A stretch of DNA of 64,000 nt. It comes from Stenopsyche tienmushanensis. Taxonomy: Eukaryota > Arthropoda > Insecta > Trichoptera > Stenopsychidae. Positions 1 to 10,892 of the stretch are shown one piece after another. The stretch lies in contig WACJ01000254.1 of the NCBI GenBank assembly GCA_008973525.1, positions 434,001 to 498,000 of the forward strand. Reading direction: 5' to 3'. The notes under the pieces were generated by a model. That model worked only from the letters and a program-made list of their open reading frames with translations. It was not told where the DNA came from and made no database searches. How positions within the stretch are numbered: the first letter of the stretch is position 1; every line of letters begins with the position of its first letter. The translations under genes and the position numbers were made by a program.

Positions 1-159
1 GAATAATTAATTGCAACAGATAATCGAAGTACTTTTGCAAGTGGCACATTAGAAAGATCTTAACTAGTATAATCGATTATAGGGAATAAAATGTAGAAAA
101 TATTCAAAGACAACAAATCCATCAGTGATTCGAAAATACATGTTATTTGCTAAAGTAAC

Positions 160-690
160 CAATGCTATGAACATACCAGCAATGTAAGAACTGCCCAGAA
201 ATGGTTTGAAACATTTAAAGTTGGAGAAAGCAGCATTTATGATGAACCCCGTTCAGGATGTCTTGTTAATTTTGATAACGACGTTCTTAAAAATCTCATA
301 GAGTCAGAACTACAATTAACAGGGAATCAGATTACTTAAAGGATGGATTCATCTCATCGAACGGTTTTTCGTCATTTAAAGAAGACTGGGAAAGTATCCA
401 AGCTTGGAAAGTGGGTACCGCATGAGCTTTTTAAATCCAACTGTCAGCTACGAATAAACATCTGCACTTCTCTTTTATCGCGCTTCGAAAAGGGGCCATT
501 TTTAGACCGTTTGGTAACTGGTAACGAAAAATGGATAATTTATGAACTATTAGAACCGAGATTAAATAATACCCGCGATTGGTGAATATCAAGAAAGAGT
601 GTTTTTAATCATGATAACGCTAGACCGCATCCACCACAAATGGTGGAGGAAAATATTATTATTAAAATAGTAAATTGTGATTTATTTAAA
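160..690 (+). mobile_element. Decayed mariner transposon, internal transposase fragment
   Basis: This is a remnant of a Tc1/mariner DD34D transposase, the enzyme that cuts and pastes mariner DNA at TA dinucleotides. Reading forward, pieces such as AQKWFETFKVGESS and DEPRSG (around 190-260) match the end of the N-terminal helix-turn-helix region. After a stop near 340, the frame 343-585 carries KWVPHEL, ICTSLLSRFEKGPFLDRLVTGNEKW and similar blocks, including the usual 'vTGDEkW' motif in which the first catalytic Asp has become Asn. The sequence then jumps to HDNARPH (around 608-630), the second catalytic block, so the stretch between was deleted. The third Asp block and both terminal repeats are not visible. 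It is inactive. It lies in the intron following the last visible plakin exon. Confidence 0.85.
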
Positions 691-2054
691 CTATTTAAAA
701 AAATCTCAAAAATGCGCACAAATTTGAACAAATATTGAAACATAATCTGCATTAATTTATTTCATAATTTCTTCTTTTTTAACATTGTAAATATCTTTTG
801 TATCCTTTTTGCATGAATTTGCCTTGCCATTAAATCGGCTCGGCATTCTTCGCTTAGGTGCAGTTTTTATCGGTCGGTCTAAGATAAATACATGGTTTTT
901 TCTCTCATAGATCGTTATTATTATTTAATTTTTCACACAAAATGCGCGATAATAATCACCACCCACGATTGTCGATTAAATGGAATTGAATGAATAACAG
1001 CGACCTCAGCAACATCCGCAGCAGATGACATAATGCAAGAACAAACAACATCGATTAACAATAATTTAATACGACCATTTTGACATAGTTACACAATAAT
1101 GTGCCCGTAACACCTTACCTTCGCGAAGGTCGGAGAGGTGCTTATGAATTATTGTCGACAGACACCTCGCAAGCAAAATGGAACGATTCTCATGCTTTAA
1201 ATATTAAACTTTGAAACAATGCGGTATTTTAAGCAAAATGTAGGTCGTCTTTGATATCTTTGTGGTTTTCAAAGTGACGTAAGATGAAATTCTGAGGCAT
1301 TATCGGGTCACGGTCTGCAAAAATTTAATCGCAACAATTGCGGATGTGTGCGACGCCTAAAGTTGAATTTTTTGACGCTCGTACGAAACGTCCTAATTGA
1401 TTATGCGACGCTTGCAATGATTTCATGAACAAATTGGAATAAAAACTGCATGAAACACATTCCCTGCTTATTGTAGTTATTTTTTGCGAGAGATAAACAC
1501 TCTGAATTTCGTTGCATAAAAAATGGAACGAATCAATGATGATGGAAAAAACCGGCATGTCAATGGAAGCGCAAAACAACGGCAGAACAAAACGTCGTGA
1601 CATTGAACCGATCGAAAACACTATTCTTCGAATCAATGACGAAGATATAGAAAAAAATGGACAATCACCTCAATTTCGTATTAAGCACACAAAGTTTCGC
1701 TCTGTATTTTGTTTTCATCCTCATAAAAACGTAGACCATTGCGAGAAGATACACTAATCAGTGAGAAAACATATTAAATTTAATATTTCCGTTTAACACA
1801 TTTTTATATATGTCATTAGGTCCTCTAAAAAATTCACATGTTTTTGTTTGTCGGAAAAATTTACAATGTAGCAACCTTTACTGATAAAATAACAGAGGAA
1901 AATAGAATAGACTTTAATGGGCAAAACAAGATTTTTTAATTAATCCGAAAGATCAATCATAGACCAATCAATAAAATAACAACAACAACAAAAATAATAT
2001 ACTGCAGAACGAAGCTGCAAAGGTAATGACCATATTGAAACTCTTGAATTGTTA
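691..2054. other. Intronic tract, nothing recognised
   Basis: AT-rich sequence downstream (in gene sense) of the last visible plakin exon. The short open frames on either strand (for example 1325-1636 minus and 1512-1757 plus) overlap each other and show no recognisable domain. No exon for the second calponin-homology domain was found here, so that exon probably lies beyond the left edge. Confidence 0.5.
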
Positions 2055-2133
2055 TTAACCTGTTAAATGCCAACGACTCACCGGCGCGTCGCATTTGTAC
2101 GCAAATGCAGTTGTCTGGCAGTTAAAAGGTTAA
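2055..2133. repeat. Tiny TTAA-ended fold-back element
   Basis: A 79-bp unit starts TTAACCTGTTAAATGCCAAC and ends in the near inverse (reverse complement TTAACCTTTTAACTGCCAGA). At its centre is a small hairpin, GCATTTG-tacg-CAAATGC. The TTAA at both tips is the target site used by piggyBac-type transposons, so this may be a minimal non-autonomous derivative. That class assignment is inference; the inverted repeat itself is directly visible. Confidence 0.5.
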
Positions 2134-2500
2134 AGTAGTCTTATACATATATATGTGGGTCATCGAGATGAGCGTGTCGAATACAGTATAAAATGTCAAA
2201 TATTACTACAACTGCAGCTATTTCATAGTGAATACATCCATATATGTCGGTATCATGTCTAAATACTCTGCAAAAAAATACGATTTCCAAACAATAAATA
2301 CGCAAATTTTTTTGGCGCTTTTCCTCAAGATGGATGTATAACACGAATTCTGATTGATGATCGCCTGTCCAAAGTCCAGTTTAGTTTTTCGCCTGATTAA
2401 GACAAATGCTCGAATGCCCCAAGTCAGGTTTTTAAGTCGTCTGTTACATTGCCAATTTGACGCGAAATACACTCGGCGAGGTTTGAAAATTTTGACTTAC

Positions 2501-2671
2501 CTGGAAGTGAAGGATGATCGTCCAGATGAGGCCGAGTGTCAGCTTGTGGTTGCCGTCGACGATCTCTTCGGCTCTGATGTTGACCAGTTTGATGTTCTTA
2601 TATCTCAAGAAGTCCAAGGTCATCTGGACATTCTGAAGCATGTGGAAACGCATTCGCCCTTTCTCGCGCGG
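2501..2671 (-). CDS. shot: Spectraplakin (short stop) exon: second half of CH1 actin-binding domain
   Basis: A 171-bp exon of 57 complete codons in phase 0. It begins [16 protein letters not shown] and ends [15 protein letters not shown], blocks I recognise as the second half of the first calponin-homology domain in plectin, dystonin, MACF1 and insect Shot. The CH1-CH2 pair binds F-actin, so the protein cross-links actin with microtubules. The acceptor is TTTTAG at 2672-2677 (minus) and the donor is CAG|GTAAGT at 2501/2500. It continues the preceding 90-bp exon without a gap: that exon ends GEHL and this one starts PREKG, as in the family. The plus-strand ORF 2354-2812 is a shadow. CH2, plakin, spectrin and GAS2 parts must lie beyond the left edge. 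MACF-type naming is equally valid; membership of the plakin family is near certain. Confidence 0.95.
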
Positions 2672-4478
2672 CTAAAATTAAATTCAGACCGATTAAAATA
2701 TTTTGCCATTGTGCAAATATGCGTTGATTGCGTGACACACAACACTGAAGGATTTCATAAATCAGAGAGGGAAAACTTTGTGAATAGGCTCGATGGGACT
2801 CGGTTAATTTAGGAGGATAGGTATAAAATATTTTTATTGATGTAGTAAAGTTTACTCGTGTTACTCATATATCATGTGCGCGAGTAACTAAATCGGATCT
2901 ACCCTCGACAACAGAATTAAACAACCTTATCCAAGCGACGACCTTCATGCAAGTGTATAATTAGGTTAACGATGACTCGACACGATATGTTATAAGGGAA
3001 GCCCATCAATTTAATATCAGGAAATTAAAATTTACTACATTGCTCCTATGCAACGATCGTGCCATACCTTATTTTTTAATCTTATAATGGCCCAAGAAAA
3101 AAGTCTTCGCAGACCGACCATAATCACGGGATCATTAATGAAAACAACCTGTGTTTTACCTTAAATTTATGATAGCAATCACTATTAAAAACTGTTATGA
3201 AATTCAATATCAAAGCTCCTACTGTGTATTTATATTCAAGTCTGAATGACACGGTAACTAGTATCAAATTGTCATAGGATTTTTTTTGGTCGAACGTTAT
3301 ATTATGACACTGAATATTGCCAATTACATTTTTACAAAATAGAGATTTAACAACTCCATGGAAAAAATGTTGTAATAAAGCGCCATTTGATCTGAGACGT
3401 ATCCGGATTTAGCAGATTAATTATGTCAAAAGCATTCCGTGACCAGAATAACGTGACAACAAATGTCAAATAAAACACAATATCTACAAATCTCAAAAAT
3501 ATAACGAATGAATTTAAACGACACGAACTTGTGCTTGTAAAGCCATATTTTTGAAACATTCAAAAAAAAATACATTGCTATGCCTCGCACGGATTCATGT
3601 CTTCAACTGTTTAAACTTCAATGGTTATCATCATAGGTATATAATTATTCCCAGGCAATAGCATCTAATCTTATATACTCTTTGAAATACTACGATTAAT
3701 TATAATTATAATTGGCCGCTTGAAAAGGTAGTTAACAGTTGCCATAATTAACTTTGAGGTGGTCATAAATTGTGCCATTGCTCTATATCCATTTGTGTTC
3801 AATATATTTTTTGCTAAAACAGTCTTCAAATCAGAAAACAAAGGCGATTTCGGCGACTTTCAAAATGCAATTAATAGAAGCACAAGATATTACAAAAACC
3901 AGGCTTTTCCAATACTTTCTATTGGATGATTGCTGACCACTTTGATGATATAGTGTTCATAATATGATTTTAAAAATGTGGTCGCTAATTACATCTCCAG
4001 ATTTGATCCAACTAATAAATCTTTAATTTATTTCTATATTGACACGAATTCACTATGACAATCAAGGATTATTTCTCAGGGTAAAAGCAATATGAGTATT
4101 TTAAAATAATATTATATAATTAAATTTATCTTTATGCATAATGAATACAAATATGATGAATACTGAAAATCACAAAAGACGTTTACAATCACAAAGATAT
4201 AGATTTACCTTTATATTTTTGAATTTTATAAAATATAAAGCTTTCAAACATTAAGTATCCTTTGAATAGCTGAAAATGATCATTCATTGCTGAAACTTTT
4301 TTTTAATAATATAATAGAATTGTCGATTAAATATTGAATCGATATTGCATTTGCTGCAAAAATTATGAGTATTAGTGAGTATAATCAAAGAATTTAAAGC
4401 ATACTATTGAAGGCAAATAACAAATATATAATGTTTTCTCGTTAATACATTAATTAATGTGTGATATTTGATACTTAC
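2672..4478 (-). other. Plakin intron between the 90-bp and 171-bp exons
   Basis: About 1.8 kb of AT-rich sequence between two CH1 exons. It is bounded by a GTAAGT donor at its right end and a TTTTAG acceptor at its left end. Splicing it out joins codon Leu of GEHL to Pro of PREKG in frame. I see no other exon, repeat or mobile element inside. Confidence 0.8.
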
Positions 4479-4568
4479 GAGGTGTTCGCCAGTTAACACC
4501 TCCAACAGCGAAATAAGGTTCAGCCCATCCTTCAAATCTTCGAACAGATCGTTCACATGACGATTGGC
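4479..4568 (-). CDS. shot: Spectraplakin (short stop) exon: middle of CH1
   Basis: A 90-bp exon, exactly 30 codons and phase 0 at both ends. It reads ANRHVNDLFEDLKDGLNL followed by ISLLEVLTGEHL. This is the CH1 segment whose vertebrate plakin counterparts have HVNDLYEDLRDGxNLISLLEVLSG, so identification is straightforward. The acceptor is TTTCAG just upstream (CAG at 4571-4569, minus) and the donor is CTC|GTAAGT at 4479/4478. It receives the 62-bp exon ending HLKK across a 16-kb intron and is followed by the exon starting PREKG. Because its 5' border is in phase 0, an alternative first exon ending in phase 0 (see 6942-7055) could also splice here and omit the start of CH1. Confidence 0.95.
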
Positions 4569-5326
4569 CTGAAACAAATCGATTTTATTAGAATATTGAA
4601 CAAAATATGCCTCCACAACAAGACAAGTATGACTTTTGAAAGCTTCACAAGGTACTTCAAATATAAATAGCAACACAAACAAACAAGCTTAAAAGCAAGT
4701 GCGAGTCATACGTGTGTTTATCGACCGCCCTAACAGCCAATACGTTCTTCGATTTCGATACTCTAAAATGCAAACTGAAAATACTGTAAATAACTTAATG
4801 CGACAAGTCGATAAATGCGCGAACTTTTAGAACCATGGCGATAAGCAAATAAAGAAGAACCTTGACGCCAACCATTTAAGGCCAGCATTATCGGTTAAGT
4901 GTCTGTTCTTAAGTGAATTTGCTCTTGGTGTGTTCACTCCATTTCCCGCCCACTCGAAAGAACTATTCAAGATATGCTTAGCGCCAGTCGCGTGCTTCAA
5001 TGATCATGAAATCATTCACACGTTTCCTGCGAACTTCTATGCAGCACGAGCAGCACAATTCGAAAGCCCTTGACATTTCGGGTGGAGTTTGTCACGCGAA
5101 TCGTGTCCGATCTACGGCGAAATGCCGCTACAGAACGACCCCCATCAATTCCTTTTACTTTGCGAAAGAGGTCCTTGTCGAAAAAGAGCATCCGCCCATT
5201 GTATCATGCATTCAAATGTATTGAATAAAGCAATAAAAGCAATTGAATATTTTGTATAACACCAAAAATTAAATATATTTCAAAGCAATGAACAAATATA
5301 ATAATAAAGCATATTGAATATTATAA

Positions 5327-5564
5327 TACGAGAGGCAGCGAATTTTGCTGTTTTGATATTCTAAGTCCATAAAACGACTTTCAACAATACAAATTTATAA
5401 TAATTTTTGAGGCTTGTAAATAAATACATATTATATACAAGTTTTATCCGTATAAGACTGAAAATATCTTTTAGTTGCTTATAATAAATATTTTATAAAC
5501 ACAGATTAAAACCAAAATTAGCTTTGTAGAAATGAGTGCAAAATTTCGATCGCTGCCTCCCGTA
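5327..5564. mobile_element. Small inverted-repeat transposon (MITE), about 238 bp
   Basis: The ends are inverted copies: TACGAGAGGCAGCGA on the left, and CGATCGCTGCCTCCCGTA on the right, whose reverse complement begins TACGGGAGGCAGCGA. The TA at each outer edge suggests a TA target duplication of the Tc1/mariner superfamily. The interior is AT-rich with no coding potential, as expected of a non-autonomous element. Confidence 0.65.
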
Positions 5565-5842
5565 CTATAAATAAATTGATCATTTATAGCTTCTATCTCC
5601 CATATCATCTGCGTTAAGAATAGCAATCGATCAAAATAGTCAAATACAACTATGTTTATCGAATATCACAAAAGATCATGAGCATTCAATTATATTATAC
5701 ATGATTAGTAATAAGCCTTAAAAATATTTCGACGGTCTATCATTATTTGTGGAATTATTTATAGTGTAATTTAAGCTCATCTGCAATGAATTTAAGATAA
5801 GCGATATACTAAGAAGAATAAAATGATAGCGATCCTTCCGCG

Positions 5843-6116
5843 TAGATCGCCAGACCAAATGTTACCGATTTAAAACTTTAAAAGACAGTATTTATATTTT
5901 TACCTGTTTTTCAGCAGACATGTTGACCTACAAAATGTTCCAAATCATGACCTAAATAAACCATTTTTAGCCAAGGAAACAATCCTCAAACGGAGTATTT
6001 AAATGCTACAAAAGACATTTATTTATTTTAACTTTAAACATAATATATAATATAATATTTATAATTTAACCGTTTGAATGGAGTGTAATTGGTAACACTT
6101 GGTCTGGCGATTTTTT
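5843..6116. mobile_element. Second small inverted-repeat element, about 274 bp
   Basis: Inverted ends of about 22 bp are visible: AGATCGCCAGACCAAATGTT on the left and, reversed, AAATCGCCAGACCAAGTGTT on the right. They differ from the ends of the neighbour at 5327-5564, so this is a separate family. There is no coding content. The exact tips and any target duplication are unclear; TAGCGAT occurs just outside both ends (5825 and 6119 regions), which may be chance. Confidence 0.55.
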
Positions 6117-6941
6117 AGTAGCGATACCATATATGATCATGCGTTTCTGATGTATAATAATATTCGATTTAAACTCGTTGATATTTTTGATCTTTCACAT
6201 TCATTTCATAAAGTTTACTAATAAATCCGATACACATTATAACAAATCAAATCACTAAATATTAAAGATTTGTATAAATTATACGTGATATCTACGATAT
6301 TATTACATAATAAAAATACAAACGCGTAATAAAATAATAATAGTGTGTGTCATTTCAAAGATATCGATTTGTGTCATAAAGTTTTATGCGTTTGACAGAT
6401 ATTATGAAGAACTACGATAGTACATCATGTATACTGATCTATTGAAATTTAAAAAAAAGCTATTAAATACAAGCAACACTCAAACCACATCAATTTCGAA
6501 ATAATTCACATTTACATCAAACAAAACTACGTGTCAACATAAGCATTGCATTGTTCATTTTACGTCCACGCAAAATTGCATCAGTAATTGATCCATTACA
6601 AAAAAATTGTCAATGTGTCAAAGACATCTTTGTTGCTATTCACTACGTAAGAATACCATATGCAGTCATAAGACAACCTACAATTTATACGACCAAACAA
6701 GCAATAAATAATACAACCACCGAGAGCCTTGCAGAGATAAGCATCGCCACAAAATTCGCAAGCAGCACGATTAATTCAAGTTAATTGGGCACTCTCTACG
6801 TAAATATTTCTGGACAAGATTTGCATTTGAGACTGACTAATCACTGCTGTGCAACGATATCTACAATGAATTTAATCTACTTTGAAGCAATCCATCGCGG
6901 TTTAAGCATCACACCGGACTTGAGTTTTGGCGAAGACTTAC

Positions 6942-7055
6942 GTATGGTGGACAGCAGGGCACGTTGTTGATGAGTTCGCAAACATGGAGACGGGTGTAGG
7001 TCTGCTCCATGTGACCAGATAGCATGGGACAATTACCATCACCATTAGCAATCAT
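6942..7055 (-). CDS. Candidate alternative first exon of the plakin (unproven)
   Basis: On the minus strand an open frame starts ATG at 7055 (MIANGDGNCPMLSG...), runs 38 codons and ends ...NNVPCCPPY at 6942. It is followed at once by a strong donor, TAC|GTAAGTC. An in-frame TAA lies a few codons upstream of the ATG, so it could be a genuine start. The frame ends in phase 0, which is what the 90-bp exon at 4479-4568 needs; joining them would read CPPY-ANRHVNDLF. The patch has more G+C than its surroundings. Insect short stop is known to use alternative promoters that make isoforms lacking part or all of CH1, so such an exon is expected somewhere in this intron. I do not recognise the peptide. 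The exon could be longer, non-coding or spurious. Confidence 0.3.
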
Positions 7056-8093
7056 TATACCATTACCAAAAAATTATGTACACGAACTTACATGTTAATT
7101 TTCATGACGCATGCAAATGTACATACAAGGTATATGGTGTCAAGGGTCACGTATGTGACGTAAATAATACAAAAAATACAACTATCATAGCTTCAGTTTG
7201 CATGTTTTAAAATATGAATTATAAACAAATAAAAAGTCTAATGCTACATTTTATATATTTGTTTAAAGAAATCCATGTAACAATATAATATAATTAAACC
7301 GTCAAGCGAAGGTGTGTCTCATCTTACACGAATCATACACGATAAATCTTAATTAAAGCATGTTATATTATTCAAGCAAATCCACGTAATATGTGGGAGA
7401 GTAGTTAAAATAAATAATTCAGAAAAGTGACGACGAAAACATTTGGAGATCTGGTACATCAGATAAAACGATAGCTTCATGTCCCAGTTAAAATGAGTTC
7501 GTACCCATTTTCATAATATTGCAACAACTACCTTCCCTATAAATTATTCAGAAGAGATTCAGAAAAAAATCATTTTAAATAACTACCAGGGGCATAACAA
7601 TCTATTCACACGTTAATAAAAATAATCAAGTGCCATCACAACCCATAAATTGTGGGGTTCACTTCTTTAATTTGAAAAGCAAACTTAACAACAATCAATC
7701 GTCTGCACGGAAACGAATGCTTTATCCGCGTCCGGTTAAACCGGATCGTAAGCAGATAAACCAGTACGGAAACAATTGACACAGTGGTCGACACTGCGTT
7801 TGAAATACATCTTCTGTCGAAAGTACGAACATGACGATTGTATTTATATCGAAAAAATGGCGTTCCCACGGAAGCAAATATGATACATATCACAGCAGAT
7901 GGCACACTTAGGCTATTAAAATAATTTTCGATCGTTTATCTAGAATATGTATTTGGATATAGGCTCAAGTTTCGAAGATATTTAAATACATTTAGCATGT
8001 AAATAGCGATCGTCTGGGTCACTATTTGATTCTCCAAAATTTCAAATTTAATCAACTATTTCGTTTCCATGGCCACTAAGAAAATAGACTATA

Positions 8094-8636
8094 CACTCAG
8101 GTCTCGTATAACACGGTTATATTGTACTTCTTTCCATTATAGGACCATTTTCTATTTAAAAAAATCTAATTTAATAACCAATTCTATGCTTTAATTAATT
8201 GTTTTTAATGTGAAACATGCAGCTACTTCACTGCGACTGCTTTCTGATCAATTAATTGTGGTAGATTTAATATTTCGACTAATTCATTTTCGTTCAACGT
8301 ACGATCCTCAAATATTTCTTGGATATCATGAATATCCATGTCATCAAAACCTTCTCCGTCAATATCACGACAAATGTTTATTGTCCTTTGGTATTCATCT
8401 TCTATTGATGCTAAAACATTTATTATACGTTTATTATATAAAACGTATATTATACCTTGGTCTAAGGGTTGGATTATAGACGTAGTGTTTGGCGGTAAAA
8501 ATTATATTTCAACATTAGGATGTTTTAAATCCATATGTTAATCAAGCATGTTAATTATTTAATTGTGTATATTTTCCCCTTAAACCGTGTTATATAAAAC
8601 GTGCTGTATAAAACCGTGTTATACGAAACCCGAGTG
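8094..8636 (-). mobile_element. Tigger/pogo-like element, internally deleted
   Basis: A 543-bp element whose ends are inverted repeats: CACTCAGGTCTCGTATAACA at the left and, reversed, CACTCGGGTTTCGTATAACA at the right. TA precedes the left tip. On the minus strand (about 8535-8440) it encodes HPNVEI-stop-FLPPNTTSIIQPLDQGII, the signature block just before the last catalytic Asp region of Tigger-type DDE transposases. Beyond a deletion it encodes an acidic C-terminal segment (IDGEGFDDMDIHDIQEIF, about 8355-8290). An in-frame stop and the deletion make it inactive. The second copy at 55730-56299 keeps more of the middle. It lies in the 16-kb plakin intron in the same orientation as the gene. 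Confidence 0.8.
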
Positions 8637-10399
8637 AATTTATATTCGAAATATTTTTCATGGGCGTTCTCATCGAATACACAATAGACAGACTGATAGA
8701 GCACCATTAAAGATATAATTTTACGACGACTATGATAAAAGCGATGTCTAAAAATCACAATTGAATAAAATTTTTAAAAGATAATGCATTCTAATAAAAT
8801 GAATTTATGCGGCGCTCTACGTAGACAAAGTCGTTCTAATATTTAACGGTTATTTTATGATTTGATATTTAGCTTTCTTTATTGTGTATTTCGGCGGTCT
8901 TTTTTAATATATGCGCATATACGCAATTTCGATTGTAATTTTGGTGTTTACCATCGGTAGACGTGTTTGTTGTGCTCTGAGGAAGAATGAAAACTGAAGA
9001 AACCGACAACAGTAAAAATATTTGTCATGCAATTGCCATACAATAAAGACCACCAGGAAAAGTTACGGTGCCTTTCTAAAAATTTCGTTCTGGGAATTTC
9101 GACTTCCCTGCATTCTGCTGGTATTTGAGTAGTACACAGTATTTATCAAATTGGCTATAAAAATGCTATCAAAACATGATAAGCTTATAAAAAAGTCAAC
9201 GATTGGTTGTTGAAAATGATTCATATATATTGGTATTTTTTTACCAATTTAATATCATGCAATTAGCACTGAATAAGTCTATTACATAAATTGCAATTAT
9301 AACAAGTTTGACCTCAGCATTCAAACTATTTATTATGAACTACATAATCGATCTATGTTGAATTTAATTAAAAGTCTATATTGAATTTTTCAATATTGAT
9401 AGATGTTTGATCATTTTTTTCTTAAAACGTCAGCGTCGAATTTACATTCGATTTCGTTGGAAGAGATGACTCTATTTCGCATTTTCTACATATTGTATGC
9501 AAATATTCTTTGGGGGTTTCGGAATAAATGAAAACGTGTTCAAATCAATGTTGTCAAGCATAATTTAAATAAATTATTAAAGCGCACTACTATACATAGC
9601 ATAATATAATAAAACATGAGACTCAATGCCGTCATTCGATCACATTATTGATAAATTCTTCCATCGGATTGCTCTCATCCCATGGATATGTTAATGCTCA
9701 TCGATGGATCGTTTAGCACGGAATTTCTGAGGTCAAACAGCCTTATGGCAGGTCAATTTTACGGTAAACTTCAAAGATTCGATTAACATGCGCATTGATA
9801 TTACACAAACGTCTCGTTTGTATAATTCAAAAACGCTTTAAAAAATTGCTTATCAGGTCCGAGTAAACAACACGCCAAATAAATATTGAACATGTCTATG
9901 TGGAATTAGACCGATGTGAGATATGTTTCATACAGGCCCAATGTGACCCATGAACTATGTTATATTAAAGATCGCCTTGCGCGATTAGAATTGCTAATTG
10001 AAATTGCAATGAAATGCATAATTAAATCTGAAGAGTCTCGATCTCTTGAACGGAGATGATGTGGATACATAGTCTTATGGGGAAAATGATCGGACGTTGA
10101 GATAATATTATGTTGAAAGTCCATTGAAAATATAAATGACGTTGAAACGTTGCTATTTATTGTTAATTATCATGTTATTTTACCAATTTTATACAAGTTA
10201 AGCGCCATAAAATTTTATCGCCGAATAAGTTCTTTGCAAACAGATCATGTTGATATCAGAACACGCCAATTAATTAAAAAAAATATCATCGATTTGTTAC
10301 TGAAATATTAGATAATACGTTTTAATATACGATGAAAAATACAAGCGTTCCCATGGACACACAAACGACGCACTATTATCAATCTAATTTAATCATATA

Positions 10400-10892
10400 C
10401 ACTCAAACCTCTACTACGGGACTATAGCGACAACTTAACTAATCAGGAATTATATTGTTAGAAAGAGAAAATGTAAACAGAACAATGATGACATTGATAC
10501 TATTTCTTCCGAAGAAGAGAGCAATTTTAAGTCATATCGAAAATCGCAACGAAAATTATCATACAGCGATGACAGTTTGTAATTAAAACAATTAGTATTT
10601 CTCCAGTGGATGTCTGGCATTTGAGATGCCAGATGTCAGAAATCCTTAAAATTTTACCAATAATTCAAAACGTCCTTTAAATGTTATCAAAAATGTCATT
10701 TTTAATGCCTTATTATTTACCTGTTTTTTATTGACTTTTTTATGCGATTTTGGGTACATTTTGTATAGCTGTTTCAAAGTTATGCGGTATTTAAAATCTA
10801 TGGAACGCATTTTCACTTTTTCTATGTAAGTCATAGCTTTTTTTGTGCAATTTTCTGTGGAACGCATCTACCGCACAAAAAAGGTTTAAGTG
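10400..10892. mobile_element. TA-flanked non-autonomous element, short copy
   Basis: The element begins TA|CACTCAAACCTC and ends GGTTTAAGTG|TA, giving inverted ends and a TA duplication. It is homologous along most of its length to 31153-32054. Both carry a plus-strand tail reading EEESNFKSYRKSQRKLSYSD-DSL-stop here (about 10515-10582), a hairpin CTGGCAT-ttgag-ATGCCAG near 10614, and subterminal AAGTTATGCGG motifs. The tips resemble those of the Tigger-like copies (CACTC start, TA target), so a pogo/Tigger relationship is likely but is inference. The transposase core is absent. Confidence 0.7.

Noticed and set aside
2354..2812. 152-codon plus-strand ORF
   Set aside because: It is antisense to the CH1 exon at 2501-2671; the real coding signal is on the minus strand.
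8380..8480. TTGGTCTAAGGGTTGG resembling a tRNA arm
   Set aside because: It is part of the Tigger transposase coding sequence (QPLDQG reversed) and recurs in the second copy at about 56084-56099; no cloverleaf forms.
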